This document shows, one piece after another, positions 8,096-16,203 of a stretch of 64,000 nucleotides of DNA. A model generated the notes under the pieces. It was not told where the DNA came from, made no database searches, and worked only from the letters and a program-made list of their open reading frames with translations. The stretch covers positions 310,001 to 374,000 of the forward strand of contig NZ_ARVX01000001.1 in NCBI RefSeq assembly GCF_000384375.1. The letters are read 5' to 3'. Source of the stretch: Methylotenera versatilis 79. Its GTDB lineage: Bacteria > Pseudomonadota > Gammaproteobacteria > Burkholderiales > Methylophilaceae. How positions within the stretch are numbered: the stretch's first letter is position 1; each line of letters opens with the position of its first letter. The position numbers were made by a program, and so were the translations under genes.

Positions 8096-9799
8096 ATGGA
8101 TCATAATTTAACACTCATCACCACTATCGCTGCCGGCTTTGGGCTGGCACTCATTTTTGGATTCATCGCAGAACGCTGCAAATTGCCTGCATTAGTGGGC
8201 TATTTATTAGCGGGTATTTTAATTGGCCCAGCAACGCCCGGCTTTGTGGCAGATGTCGCCATCGCCTCGCAACTATCTGAAATCGGCGTGATGTTGCTGA
8301 TGTTTGGCGTGGGGTTACACTTCTCCATTAACGATCTAATGTCGGTCAAACGCATCGCATTACCAGGCGCGATTGTTCAAATGTCCATCGCTACGCTGTT
8401 GGGCATGGCACTGGCGCATTGGTGGGGCTGGAAATTCGGCGAAGGACTGATATTCGGTTTAGCATTATCGTGCGCCAGTACTGTGGTGCTATTAAAAGCG
8501 CTAGAGGCCAGAGGAATTATGGACAGCATGAATGGCAAAATAGCCATCGGCTGGCTGGTCGTTGAAGATTTGTTAACCGTTCTAGTTTTGGTGTTAATGC
8601 CACCTTTGGCGGCGATTTTGGGCGGCGTCACCACAGAAGTCACGTCAACTCCATTATGGCAAACCATCAGCTTTACGCTTTTACAAGTGACCGTTTTTAT
8701 CGTGTTAATGTTGGTGGTCGGCAAACGACTATTGCCTTGGCTGTTGTGGCATGTCGCAAAAACGGGTTCGCGTGAATTATTCACCTTGGCCGTTATTTCT
8801 GCCGCCATCGGTATCGCTTATGGCGCTGCGCATTTATTCAGCGTTTCGTTTGCACTCGGCGCATTTTTTGCCGGCATGGTCATGCGCGAATCTGAGTTCA
8901 GCCATCGCGCCGCGGAAGAATCTTTACCATTACGCGATGCGTTTGCGGTACTGTTTTTCGTTTCCGTTGGCATGCTGTTCGAACCAGCGATTTTAGTGGA
9001 ACAACCGCTTAGCGTATTAGCCGTCGTTGCCGTTATCGTATTCGGCAAATCCATTGCAGCGATGGTGATTACGCTGGCATTCCGCTATCCATTAAATACC
9101 GCACTTACCGTAGCAGCCAGCTTAGCGCAAATTGGTGAGTTCTCATTTATTCTGGCTGGATTAGGCGTAACTTTGGGCATTTTGCCAACACAAGGCATGA
9201 GCTTGATTTTAGCGGGCGCGCTGATTTCCATCGCCATGAATCCGCTGTTGTTCTCCATGATCACACCGTTCAAAAAATGGGTATTGGGCTTTTCAGAACT
9301 GGCACGCCATTTTGAAAAACGCACCGATCCATTCTCAGAATTACCGATGAGTACCGAACGCAAATATCTAGAAGGCCAAGTCGTGTTAGTGGGTTATGGT
9401 CGCGTGGGTAAACGCATTGCCAAGGCATTAACTGAGAGCAGTATTCCTTATGTTGTAGCAGAAGAAAATCGCGAAATCGTCGAATCTTTACGCAAAAAAG
9501 GCGTACCCGCCGTTTCAGGCAATGCTGCTGATGCTGGTGTATTGATTCAAGCGCATATTGCTAACGCCTCTATGTTGGTGATTGCCACGCCAGATACGAT
9601 TGATGTACGCAAAATGGTGCAGACTGCAAAAATACTGCAACCGGGCATTGAGATTGTCGTTAGAACGCATAACGAAGATGAATCGAGATTCTTAAGAGAA
9701 GAAAGTATCGGCAAAGTATTCTATGGTGAAGAAGAGTTGGCAAATGGCATGTGCGAGTTTATCGTTAAGCAATATGCGCCAAAAAATGCCACTGTTTAG
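8096..9799 (+). CDS. ybaL: YbaL/Kef-type cation:proton antiporter with NAD-binding RCK domain
   Basis: A 567-residue CPA2-family antiporter. The membrane half (residues about 5-385) holds the Na/H-exchanger fold, including LVGYLLAGILIGPATPGFVA, GWLVVEDLLTVLVLVLMPP with the conserved acidic pair, and FALGAFFAGMVMRESE. The C-terminal part (about 420-540) is a TrkA-N/RCK domain with a GYGRVG nucleotide loop. It probably exchanges K+ for H+ under control of a bound nucleotide. The length and sequence match E. coli YbaL closely; KefB/KefC are longer and carry a different linker. The 220 bases before it contain no other gene. Confidence 0.93.
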   Translation: MDHNLTLITTIAAGFGLALIFGFIAERCKLPALVGYLLAGILIGPATPGFVADVAIASQLSEIGVMLLMFGVGLHFSINDLMSVKRIALPGAIVQMSIATLLGMALAHWWGWKFGEGLIFGLALSCASTVVLLKALEARGIMDSMNGKIAIGWLVVEDLLTVLVLVLMPPLAAILGGVTTEVTSTPLWQTISFTLLQVTVFIVLMLVVGKRLLPWLLWHVAKTGSRELFTLAVISAAIGIAYGAAHLFSVSFALGAFFAGMVMRESEFSHRAAEESLPLRDAFAVLFFVSVGMLFEPAILVEQPLSVLAVVAVIVFGKSIAAMVITLAFRYPLNTALTVAASLAQIGEFSFILAGLGVTLGILPTQGMSLILAGALISIAMNPLLFSMITPFKKWVLGFSELARHFEKRTDPFSELPMSTERKYLEGQVVLVGYGRVGKRIAKALTESSIPYVVAEENREIVESLRKKGVPAVSGNAADAGVLIQAHIANASMLVIATPDTIDVRKMVQTAKILQPGIEIVVRTHNEDESRFLREESIGKVFYGEEELANGMCEFIVKQYAPKNATV

Positions 9800-9997
9800 A
9801 AGGTTAACTTAACCGCGCAATACCTTATAAAACTGTTATTTTGGCTACCTAGAACAATGCTTTTAATGCTGATATGATTGTTGTGCTTGAGAATTTAAGG
9901 CAAAAATTAAAGCCGAAATAAAACACAATGAAGCCAGATTGAACAAACGATAACAATCACTTGATCATCATTAAAAGTCTATTTGATAAGAGCCAAT

Positions 9998-10312
9998 ATG
10001 AAAAAAACCATCTCTATTTTATTCGCTGCAACATTTTTCTGCTTAAGTGTTAGTGCTGCCTATGCGGCGTGCAGTGTACCAACTGCGCCAGATGCGCCAA
10101 GCGAAAAGCCGTCGTTGCCCATTTGCATGTCTAGCTACAAAAGTACTGGCAAGCACGATTGCTCAAACACCGAGGCCGAAAACTACATTGACCAAATCAA
10201 CAAATATATGAAAAAACTGAGCGCCTACGCCGCAGATGCCATTACTTATGCAAATGACGTGCAAGAGTATGCAAAATGCAGCGCAGAAGAAGCGAAAGAA
10301 GGCTTGAAATAA
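9998..10312 (+). CDS. Small secreted cysteine-containing protein, unknown
   Basis: A 104-residue protein with a clear Sec signal peptide (MKKTISILFAATFFCLSVSAAYA, cleavage before residue 24). The mature part has four cysteines (ACSVP, PICMS, KHDCS, YAKCS), enough for two disulfides, and an amphipathic helical C-terminal half (about residues 55-100) rich in Tyr/Ala/Lys. I recognise no characterised family. The ATG at 9998 is preferred to the in-frame TTG at 9983, because the hydrophobic signal starts right after it. It is followed on the same strand by the C2HC protein at 10390. Confidence 0.7.
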   Translation: MKKTISILFAATFFCLSVSAAYAACSVPTAPDAPSEKPSLPICMSSYKSTGKHDCSNTEAENYIDQINKYMKKLSAYAADAITYANDVQEYAKCSAEEAKEGLK

Positions 10313-10389
10313 GCGACCTTAAAATTAATAAAGCTTAAAGAAGCTGAGATTTAAAGCAATAATCACTTAAGACAGCAAGGAGAATTGCC

Positions 10390-10611
10390 ATGAAAAAACC
10401 CTATTACATCGACTTTCCGCAAGAGCATTATGAGAATCAATTGCATCGCTATCGCTGCGTTTTTTGTAAGGAAGAAACTACAGTAATTAACGGCAAGCTT
10501 GAAGGGCATTTGCCCACGTGTGAATACCGCACGCAATTAGAAAAAGCTGGTTACGATGCGATTGGTTGCTCAGTCAAAACGCCATTTACCGATGCGGATG
10601 ATTTTGACTAA
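10390..10611 (+). CDS. Small C2HC zinc-finger-like protein, unknown
   Basis: A 73-residue, soluble, acidic protein with a good AAGGAG ribosome site. C23 and C26 (CVFC), H40 and C44 (HLPTC) give a C-x2-C-x13-H-x3-C spacing typical of a structural zinc site. There is no signal peptide or membrane helix. I do not recognise the family; a nucleic-acid or protein binding role is possible but not shown. It converges on ETF-QO, with the inverted repeat 10620-10664 between them. Confidence 0.7.
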   Translation: MKKPYYIDFPQEHYENQLHRYRCVFCKEETTVINGKLEGHLPTCEYRTQLEKAGYDAIGCSVKTPFTDADDFD

Positions 10612-10619
10612 AAATTTTG

Positions 10620-10664
10620 GTTAACACTTTAATTCAAGAATATTGTCTAAAATAAAGTGTTAAC
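10620..10664. terminator. Inverted pair of the AAGTGTTAAC repeat, candidate bidirectional terminator
   Basis: GTTAACACTTTA at 10620-10631 and its exact complement TAAAGTGTTAAC at 10653-10664 form a 12-bp stem with a 21-base loop. It lies between two convergent genes (10390-10611 and ETF-QO). Each arm contains the 10-mer that recurs elsewhere in the window. Confidence 0.55.
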
Positions 10665-10710
10665 TATTTAAATGACTCCAGTTAAAACCGCATGCTACAT
10701 GGCTGTATAG

Positions 10711-12369
10711 CTACATTCCCGTATACACAGGCCCACTGCCACCTTCTGGCGGAACCCAAACAATATTCTGCGTTGGGTCTTTAATATCGCAAGTTTTGCA
10801 ATGAATGCAGTTTTGCGCGTTGATTTGCAGATGCGGCGCATTATCCTTTTGAATAATCTCATACACGCCAGCTGGACAATAACGCTGCTCTGGCGCATCA
10901 TATTTAGGCAAATTAATGCTAATCGGCACATTCGCATCGATTAACTTTAAATGGCACGGTTGATTCGCATCGTGCGCGATATTACTTAAATTAATTGAAT
11001 TCAGCTTATCAAAACTAAATATACCATCTGGTTTTGGGTAATTAATCACAGGCATTTCAGCCGCTGGTTTAAGGCTGTCATGGTCAGCTTTTTGATGTGG
11101 CAGCGTCCAAGGTGTTTTTATTTTGAATGCGGCTAACCACATTTCAACACCGCCAAGCAACATACCGCCCCAACTACCAAATAGTGATAACAAAGGTTTT
11201 ACATTGCGCACCGCTTGTAAATCCTGCCAAACCCAAGAGTTGCGCAATGCTTCAGGATAAGCCGTTAACAGGCTTTCTTTTACGTCGTTTGAATTCTCAC
11301 TGTTAAAAGCCTCAAATACTGCTTCAGCCGCCAACATGCCGGATTTCATGGCATTGTGGCTGCCTTTGATGCGCGGCACATTCACCATGCCAGCGCTACA
11401 ACCGATTAACGCGCCACCAGGGAAAATCAAATTAGGCAGCGATTGCAATCCGCCCTCGCTAATCGCTCTGGCACCGTAACTTAAGCGTTTTCCACCTTGC
11501 AAAAGCGCTTTGATTTTTGGATGGGTTTTAAAACGCTGAAATTCATCAAATAGCGACAAATGCGGATTGGCGTAATCCAAATGCACCACAAAACCGATAG
11601 AAACCAATTGCTCGCCATAATGATAAATAAAAGAACCGCCACCGGTATCGGCATTCAACGGCCAGCCAATACTATGTTGCACCAAGCCCAATTTGTGCTG
11701 TTCCGCAGAAACACGCCACACTTCTTTAAAACCCAAACCATATTTTTGCGGCGATGCATTTTCACGCAGCTTAAAACGCGCTTCCAACTGACGCGTCAAC
11801 GAACCGCGTGTGCCTTCCGCAATTAATGTATAAGGCGCACGGATTTCGATACCTTGCACAAATTGCGCAGTTGGCTCACCGTTCGCATCGCGACCCATAT
11901 CGCCTGTGATAATACCTACTACTTGTCCATCTTCATACAGCATTTCCTGCGCAGAAAATCCTGCGTAGATCTCAACGCCCAACGCTTCGGCTTGTTCGCC
12001 CAACCAGCGGCAAACATCACCAAGGCTGGCAATATAGTTACCTTTATTGCTCATTAACGGTGGCAATAAACGGTGTGGAATCGCCCAGGATTTAGCCTGG
12101 CTTAAGATTAAAAACTCATCATCACTTACTGGCGTATTCAGCGGAGCACCTAATTCGCGCCAGTTTGGAATTAACTCATTTAAAGCAATAGGATCGATTA
12201 CCGCGCCAGAAAGAATATGCGCGCCCACTTCTGCGCCTTTTTCTAGCACGCAGACACTTAATTCCTGACCCGACTCTTGCGCCAATTGTTTAAGCCGAAT
12301 CGCCGCTGCCAAACCTGCTGGGCCTGCGCCTACAATCAATACGTCATAATTCATTACATCACGCTGCAT
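10711..12369 (-). CDS. Electron transfer flavoprotein-ubiquinone oxidoreductase
   Basis: A 552-residue, membrane-associated flavo-iron-sulfur enzyme that takes electrons from reduced ETF and passes them to the quinone pool. The N-terminus carries the dinucleotide-binding loop VLIVGAGPAGLAAAIRL (about residues 9-25). The C-terminal region has the cluster cysteines: RYCPAGVYE, then CIHCKTCDIKDPTQNI (about 518-533), ligating one 4Fe-4S cluster. The length matches bacterial ETF-QO. AAGGAA six bases upstream supports the ATG at 12369. It lies behind a LysR gene on the same strand and faces away from etfB-etfA, its electron donor, so the locus carries the whole ETF-to-quinone route. Confidence 0.96.
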   Translation of the reverse strand: MQRDVMNYDVLIVGAGPAGLAAAIRLKQLAQESGQELSVCVLEKGAEVGAHILSGAVIDPIALNELIPNWRELGAPLNTPVSDDEFLILSQAKSWAIPHRLLPPLMSNKGNYIASLGDVCRWLGEQAEALGVEIYAGFSAQEMLYEDGQVVGIITGDMGRDANGEPTAQFVQGIEIRAPYTLIAEGTRGSLTRQLEARFKLRENASPQKYGLGFKEVWRVSAEQHKLGLVQHSIGWPLNADTGGGSFIYHYGEQLVSIGFVVHLDYANPHLSLFDEFQRFKTHPKIKALLQGGKRLSYGARAISEGGLQSLPNLIFPGGALIGCSAGMVNVPRIKGSHNAMKSGMLAAEAVFEAFNSENSNDVKESLLTAYPEALRNSWVWQDLQAVRNVKPLLSLFGSWGGMLLGGVEMWLAAFKIKTPWTLPHQKADHDSLKPAAEMPVINYPKPDGIFSFDKLNSINLSNIAHDANQPCHLKLIDANVPISINLPKYDAPEQRYCPAGVYEIIQKDNAPHLQINAQNCIHCKTCDIKDPTQNIVWVPPEGGSGPVYTGM

Positions 12370-12479
12370 GACATTTCCTTGTTTTCAATCTTATATTTTT
12401 ATATTTGTTGTTTAATATTTGTATATTGATGACTTATTATTTAAGCCACTTTTAATCTGCTTTTACTTAACGGTTTAAT

Positions 12480-13406
12480 TTAGGCAACTTCTGGCAGATT
12501 AACCAAATCACTTCTTTCAACGCCCGCTGTCAGCTCTTTGCACAATGCCAAAAACTCACGCATGCCAGTTGTTTGATATTTCTGCTTATGCCACAAAAAA
12601 TAAAAAAATCGGCCCAAATTAAGTTGCGGTGTGGCTAGTGGCACCAAACTGCCGCGCCTGAACGCATCTTTAAGCGCCAAGCGCGAAATACAACCAATGC
12701 CCAAACCAGACTCTACCGCGCGCTTGATTGCTTCGGTATGTTCCAACTCAAGCCGAATATTTAATTGCGCATTATAATTGTGAAAAGCACGATTAAACGT
12801 TTCTCGCGTACCAGATCCTTTTTCACGCAAAATCCAAGGCTCCAATAATAATTGCTCTGTCGTCACTTTGCGCAGCTTTGCCAAGGGATGATTAGGCGCA
12901 CTAAAAACCACTAATTCATCTGCAACCCAAGGCTGCACGGTAATATCGGGATGATAACAATCGCCTTCGATTAAACCTAAATCTAATTCATGATTGGCGA
13001 TTTGCTGCACAATGGCGCTGGTATTTTGCACCTGCAATTGAATACGACTTTCTGGATGCGATTGTAAAAATCGCGCGACTAATATAGTGACAAGATAATT
13101 GCCCACCGTTAAGGTTGCACCAATTTTCATGTGCCCAAAGCTGATATGGCCTTGCAGCAAAGCTTCAATCTCTTTTGCTCTATCCAGCAACTCTACCGCA
13201 CGTGGTAACAATTGCTGGCCAGTTTCGTTGATGCGTAGTGATTTGTTCACGCGATCAAACAGTTGCAAATCGAACTGCTTTTCAAGCTCGCCTAATGCGG
13301 TGCTGGTAGCAGATTGTGACAATGACAACTCCTCAGCCGCGCGCGATACGCTGGCAGTGCGGCTGATGGCTACAAAAATCTCTAGTTGTCTTAAGCTGTA
13401 TTTCAC
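12480..13406 (-). CDS. LysR-family regulator beside the etf genes
   Basis: A 308-residue regulator: winged helix-turn-helix at residues about 1-60 (TASVSRAAEELSLSQSATS, FDRVNKSLRINETG) and an effector domain at about 88-295, most like the CysB/CysL/YeiE side of the family. It lies between ETF-QO (same strand, 110 bases downstream) and the divergent etfB, and is the obvious candidate regulator of the cluster. Which effector it senses is unknown. The A+T-rich divergent region holds an inverted repeat (13446-13468) that could be its operator. Confidence 0.9.
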   Translation of the reverse strand: MKYSLRQLEIFVAISRTASVSRAAEELSLSQSATSTALGELEKQFDLQLFDRVNKSLRINETGQQLLPRAVELLDRAKEIEALLQGHISFGHMKIGATLTVGNYLVTILVARFLQSHPESRIQLQVQNTSAIVQQIANHELDLGLIEGDCYHPDITVQPWVADELVVFSAPNHPLAKLRKVTTEQLLLEPWILREKGSGTRETFNRAFHNYNAQLNIRLELEHTEAIKRAVESGLGIGCISRLALKDAFRRGSLVPLATPQLNLGRFFYFLWHKQKYQTTGMREFLALCKELTAGVERSDLVNLPEVA

Positions 13407-13445
13407 TTGTTATATTTCATTGGCGCATTTGCTTATACCAATAAC

Positions 13446-13468
13446 ATATATCTATATTACAGATATAT
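13446..13468. promoter_or_regulatory. Candidate LysR operator in the lysR/etfB divergent region
   Basis: ATATATCT (13446-13453) and AGATATAT (13461-13468) form a perfect 8-bp inverted repeat with a 7-base centre. The overall T-N11-A-like geometry and AT-richness suit a LysR-type binding site. It lies 40 bases ahead of the LysR start and about 75 bases ahead of etfB. Because the region is very AT-rich, chance palindromes are more likely here. Confidence 0.4.
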
Positions 13469-13541
13469 ATAATCATTATAATCCATTTAACATATAGTTG
13501 ATTTTACTATAAAATACGCGTTAATTGTTAAGGAAGCGGTT

Positions 13542-14294
13542 ATGAAAATACTGGTCGCAGTAAAACGAGTGGTTGATTACAACATTAAAGTGCGTGTTAA
13601 ACCAGATGGTTCTGATGTCGATATTGCAGGCGTGAAAATGAGCGTTAATCCGTTTGATGAAAATGCCATTGAAGAAGCGTTACGTTTAAAAGAACAAGGC
13701 AAAGCGACTGAAGTAATCGCGGTTTCATTTGGTTCGACCGCAAACCATGATGTACTAAGACATGCGCTGGCAATGGGTGCAGACCGCGCTATTTTAGTAG
13801 AAAGCACTGAGAAACTGCAATCATTAGGCGTGGCTAAATTATTAAAAGCGGTTGTGTTACGCGAACAAGCCAACCTGATTATTTTGGGCAAACAATCCAT
13901 TGATGATGATGCGGGGCAAATGGGGCAAATGTTGGCGGCGCTGTTAGATTATCCGCAAGCGACGTTTGCATCGTCTATCAAACTAGAAGGCAATGAAGCG
14001 ACTGTGACGCGCGAGGTAGATGGCGGAACTGAAACATTAACCTTAGATTTACCCGCCGTGATTACCGCTGATTTACGCTTAAATGAACCGCGCTTTGTGA
14101 AATTGCCTAACTTGATGATGGCGAGAAAAAAACCGATTGAAAGTATTAATGCAAGCGAGTTAGATTTAGACACTCAACCGCGTTTAACGCTATTAAAAGT
14201 ATCTGAGCCGCCAGCTAGAAAAGCCGGTATCAAAGTAAATAGCATTGAAGAATTAGTCAGTAAATTGCGTGCGCATGAAGGAATACAGCTATGA
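13542..14294 (+). CDS. etfB: Electron transfer flavoprotein subunit beta
   Basis: A 250-residue cytoplasmic protein, full length for EtfB/FixA. It opens with KILVAVKRVVDYNIKVRVKP and holds the AMP-binding region (ALAMGADRAILVES; LGKQSIDDDAGQMGQMLA). With EtfA it carries FAD and AMP and accepts electrons from acyl-CoA or methylated-amine-type dehydrogenases. TAAGGAAG precedes the ATG. The stop overlaps the etfA start (ATGA), indicating translational coupling. Its physiological electron donor is not in the window. Confidence 0.96.
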   Translation: MKILVAVKRVVDYNIKVRVKPDGSDVDIAGVKMSVNPFDENAIEEALRLKEQGKATEVIAVSFGSTANHDVLRHALAMGADRAILVESTEKLQSLGVAKLLKAVVLREQANLIILGKQSIDDDAGQMGQMLAALLDYPQATFASSIKLEGNEATVTREVDGGTETLTLDLPAVITADLRLNEPRFVKLPNLMMARKKPIESINASELDLDTQPRLTLLKVSEPPARKAGIKVNSIEELVSKLRAHEGIQL

Positions 14295-15235
14295 AAACTT
14301 TGATTTTAGCGGAGCATAACGGCAAAGAACTCAGCCCATCCGTGCAACAGGCAGTTACTGCGGCACAGTTTTGGCAAGCGCCTATCGATTTATTAGTGGC
14401 TGGTGGCAATGAAGCGATTCTGCAAAAAGCCGCGTCAATTTCAGGCGTCACGCGTGTCGTTCACGCCAATGCGGCGCACTTGGCGCATCCACTGGCAGAA
14501 GACGTGGCGAATTTAATTGTGACTATCGCCAAAGATTACCAAGTGATTTTAGCGGCGCACTCTTCTTTCAGTCGTAATATCTTGCCGCGCGTTGGCGCTT
14601 TGTTAGATGTAGCGATGATTTCGGATGCATTGACGATTCAAGCAAATAACACTTATACGCGCTCTGGCTATGCTGGCAATGTGCATAATTTGATTCAAAG
14701 TGTGGATAAAACACAAGTGTTAACCATTCACAGCAGCAGTTTCTCAGCCGCCACCATTAATCTTTCTGGTGCCGCGAATACTGAAATTGTGAATATCGAT
14801 GCACCAGCCGCTTTCACTAAAACGCGCTGGGTCAGTGAAACGCATAATCAGTCAGACAGGCCTGCGCTTACTTCCGCCAAAATTGTCGTCTCTGGCGGTA
14901 GATCACTAGGTAGCGCCGAAAAATTTGAAGAAGTATTGTCGCCATTGGCGACTAAACTTGGCGCAGCTTTAGGCGCTACCCGCGCGGCGGTAGATGCAGG
15001 TTACGCCCCAAATGATATTCAAGTAGGCCAAACAGGCGTAGTGGTTGCGCCAGAGCTTTATATCGCAATCGGTGTTTCTGGTGCCGTTCAACACACTTAC
15101 GGCATGAAAGATAGTAAAATTGTGGTCGCCATTAACCAAGATCCCGATGCGCCGATTTTTCAAGTAGCTGATTATGGCTTGGTCGCGGATCTTTTTGAGG
15201 CAGTTCCTACACTCACAGCGGCACTAGTAAAATAA
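14291..15235 (+). CDS. etfA: Electron transfer flavoprotein subunit alpha
   Basis: A 314-residue partner of EtfB. The C-terminal FAD-binding domain is complete: SGGRSLGSAEKFEEVL, LGATRAAVDAGY, QVGQTGVVVAPELYIAIG, SGAVQHTYG and VAINQDPDAPIF (about residues 195-290). It starts four bases inside etfB. The pair feeds ETF-QO, encoded 1.2 kb away on the other strand. A copy of AAGTGTTAAC lies in the coding sequence at 14715-14724. Confidence 0.96.
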   Translation: MKTLILAEHNGKELSPSVQQAVTAAQFWQAPIDLLVAGGNEAILQKAASISGVTRVVHANAAHLAHPLAEDVANLIVTIAKDYQVILAAHSSFSRNILPRVGALLDVAMISDALTIQANNTYTRSGYAGNVHNLIQSVDKTQVLTIHSSSFSAATINLSGAANTEIVNIDAPAAFTKTRWVSETHNQSDRPALTSAKIVVSGGRSLGSAEKFEEVLSPLATKLGAALGATRAAVDAGYAPNDIQVGQTGVVVAPELYIAIGVSGAVQHTYGMKDSKIVVAINQDPDAPIFQVADYGLVADLFEAVPTLTAALVK

Positions 15236-15297
15236 GAATCACGCATAACAACAATCATTCATAATGATAAAATATTATCTATAGAAAACATTAACTT

Positions 15298-16074
15298 ATG
15301 AGCAAATACTCTACCGAACGCGTGTTAAGCGTTCATCATTGGAACGACACCTTATTCAGCTTTAAAACTACGCGTGATCCAGGTTTGCGTTTTGAAAACG
15401 GCCAGTTTGTGATGATTGGCCTTGAAGTTGATGGTCGCCCACTAGCGCGCGCCTACAGCGTTGCCAGCCCAAACTATGAAGAGCATTTAGAGTTTTTCAG
15501 TATTAAAGTACCGAATGGCCCACTCACCTCACGCTTGCAGCATTTAAAAGTCGGTGATGATATTTTGATTGGTCGCAAACCGACTGGTACGCTGGTGATT
15601 CACGATTTAAAACCTGCAAAAAATCTTTACTTTTTATCAACTGGTACAGGTTTAGCGCCTTTTATCAGCTTGATTCAAGACATTGACGTGTATGAAAAAT
15701 ATGAAAAAGTGATTGTGATTCATGGCGTGCGCTATGTGAGCGAACTGGCTTATGCCGATTTTATTGAAAAAGAATTGCCAAACAACGAGTTTTTTGGCGA
15801 TTTAGTGCGTGAGAAATTAATCTATTACCCAACGGTGACGCGTGAACCATTCCGCAATCAGGGCAGATTAACCGACTTGATTAACTCAGGTAAATTGTTT
15901 GAAGATATCGGTTTACCTCCGCTAGACCCAGCCAATGACCGCGCGATGATTTGTGGTAGCCCACAAATGTTAGCGGATACATCTGCATTATTGGATGCCA
16001 GAAATTTTGTGGAGTCCCCAAGAATCGGCGTGCCAGGCGATTACGTGATTGAACGCGCTTTCGTTGAGAAGTAA
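15298..16074 (+). CDS. fpr: Ferredoxin/flavodoxin-NADP+ reductase
   Basis: A 258-residue cytoplasmic flavoenzyme that moves electrons between NADPH and ferredoxin or flavodoxin. The FAD motif RAYSVASP (about residues 50-57), the NADP site STGTGLAPFISLI (about 115-127) and the C-terminal IERAFVEK are those of the bacterial Fpr subfamily, at the usual length. It lies 62 bases behind etfA on the same strand, with no terminator between, so it may share the etf transcript; whether that reflects a shared pathway is not clear. Two strong stems follow it. Confidence 0.94.
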   Translation: MSKYSTERVLSVHHWNDTLFSFKTTRDPGLRFENGQFVMIGLEVDGRPLARAYSVASPNYEEHLEFFSIKVPNGPLTSRLQHLKVGDDILIGRKPTGTLVIHDLKPAKNLYFLSTGTGLAPFISLIQDIDVYEKYEKVIVIHGVRYVSELAYADFIEKELPNNEFFGDLVREKLIYYPTVTREPFRNQGRLTDLINSGKLFEDIGLPPLDPANDRAMICGSPQMLADTSALLDARNFVESPRIGVPGDYVIERAFVEK

Positions 16075-16097
16075 AACTACAAAATAATTGATACAAA

Positions 16098-16130
16098 AAA
16101 AGTGTTAACTAAGTTTTAGTTAACACTTTT
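16098..16130. terminator. 13-bp stem built from an inverted pair of AAGTGTTAAC
   Basis: AAAAGTGTTAACT (16098-16110) and its exact complement (16118-16130) flank a 7-base loop, AAGTTTT. It lies between convergent fpr and glgX. A-rich and T-rich flanks on the two sides let it work in both directions. Both arms contain the repeated 10-mer. Confidence 0.7.
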
Positions 16131-16149
16131 AAATGATTAGTTTTTAAGC

Positions 16150-16187
16150 AATCAGGTAACTGCTAAACGGTTACCTGATTTTTTTAC
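16150..16187 (+). terminator. Rho-independent terminator after fpr
   Basis: AATCAGGTAAC (16150-16160) pairs exactly with GTTACCTGATT (16170-16180) across a 9-base loop and runs into a T tract (16179-16185). It is a standard intrinsic terminator for the plus strand, second in line after the stem at 16098-16130. Confidence 0.85.
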
Positions 16188-16203
16188 GCTATTTTCTAAC
16201 ACC

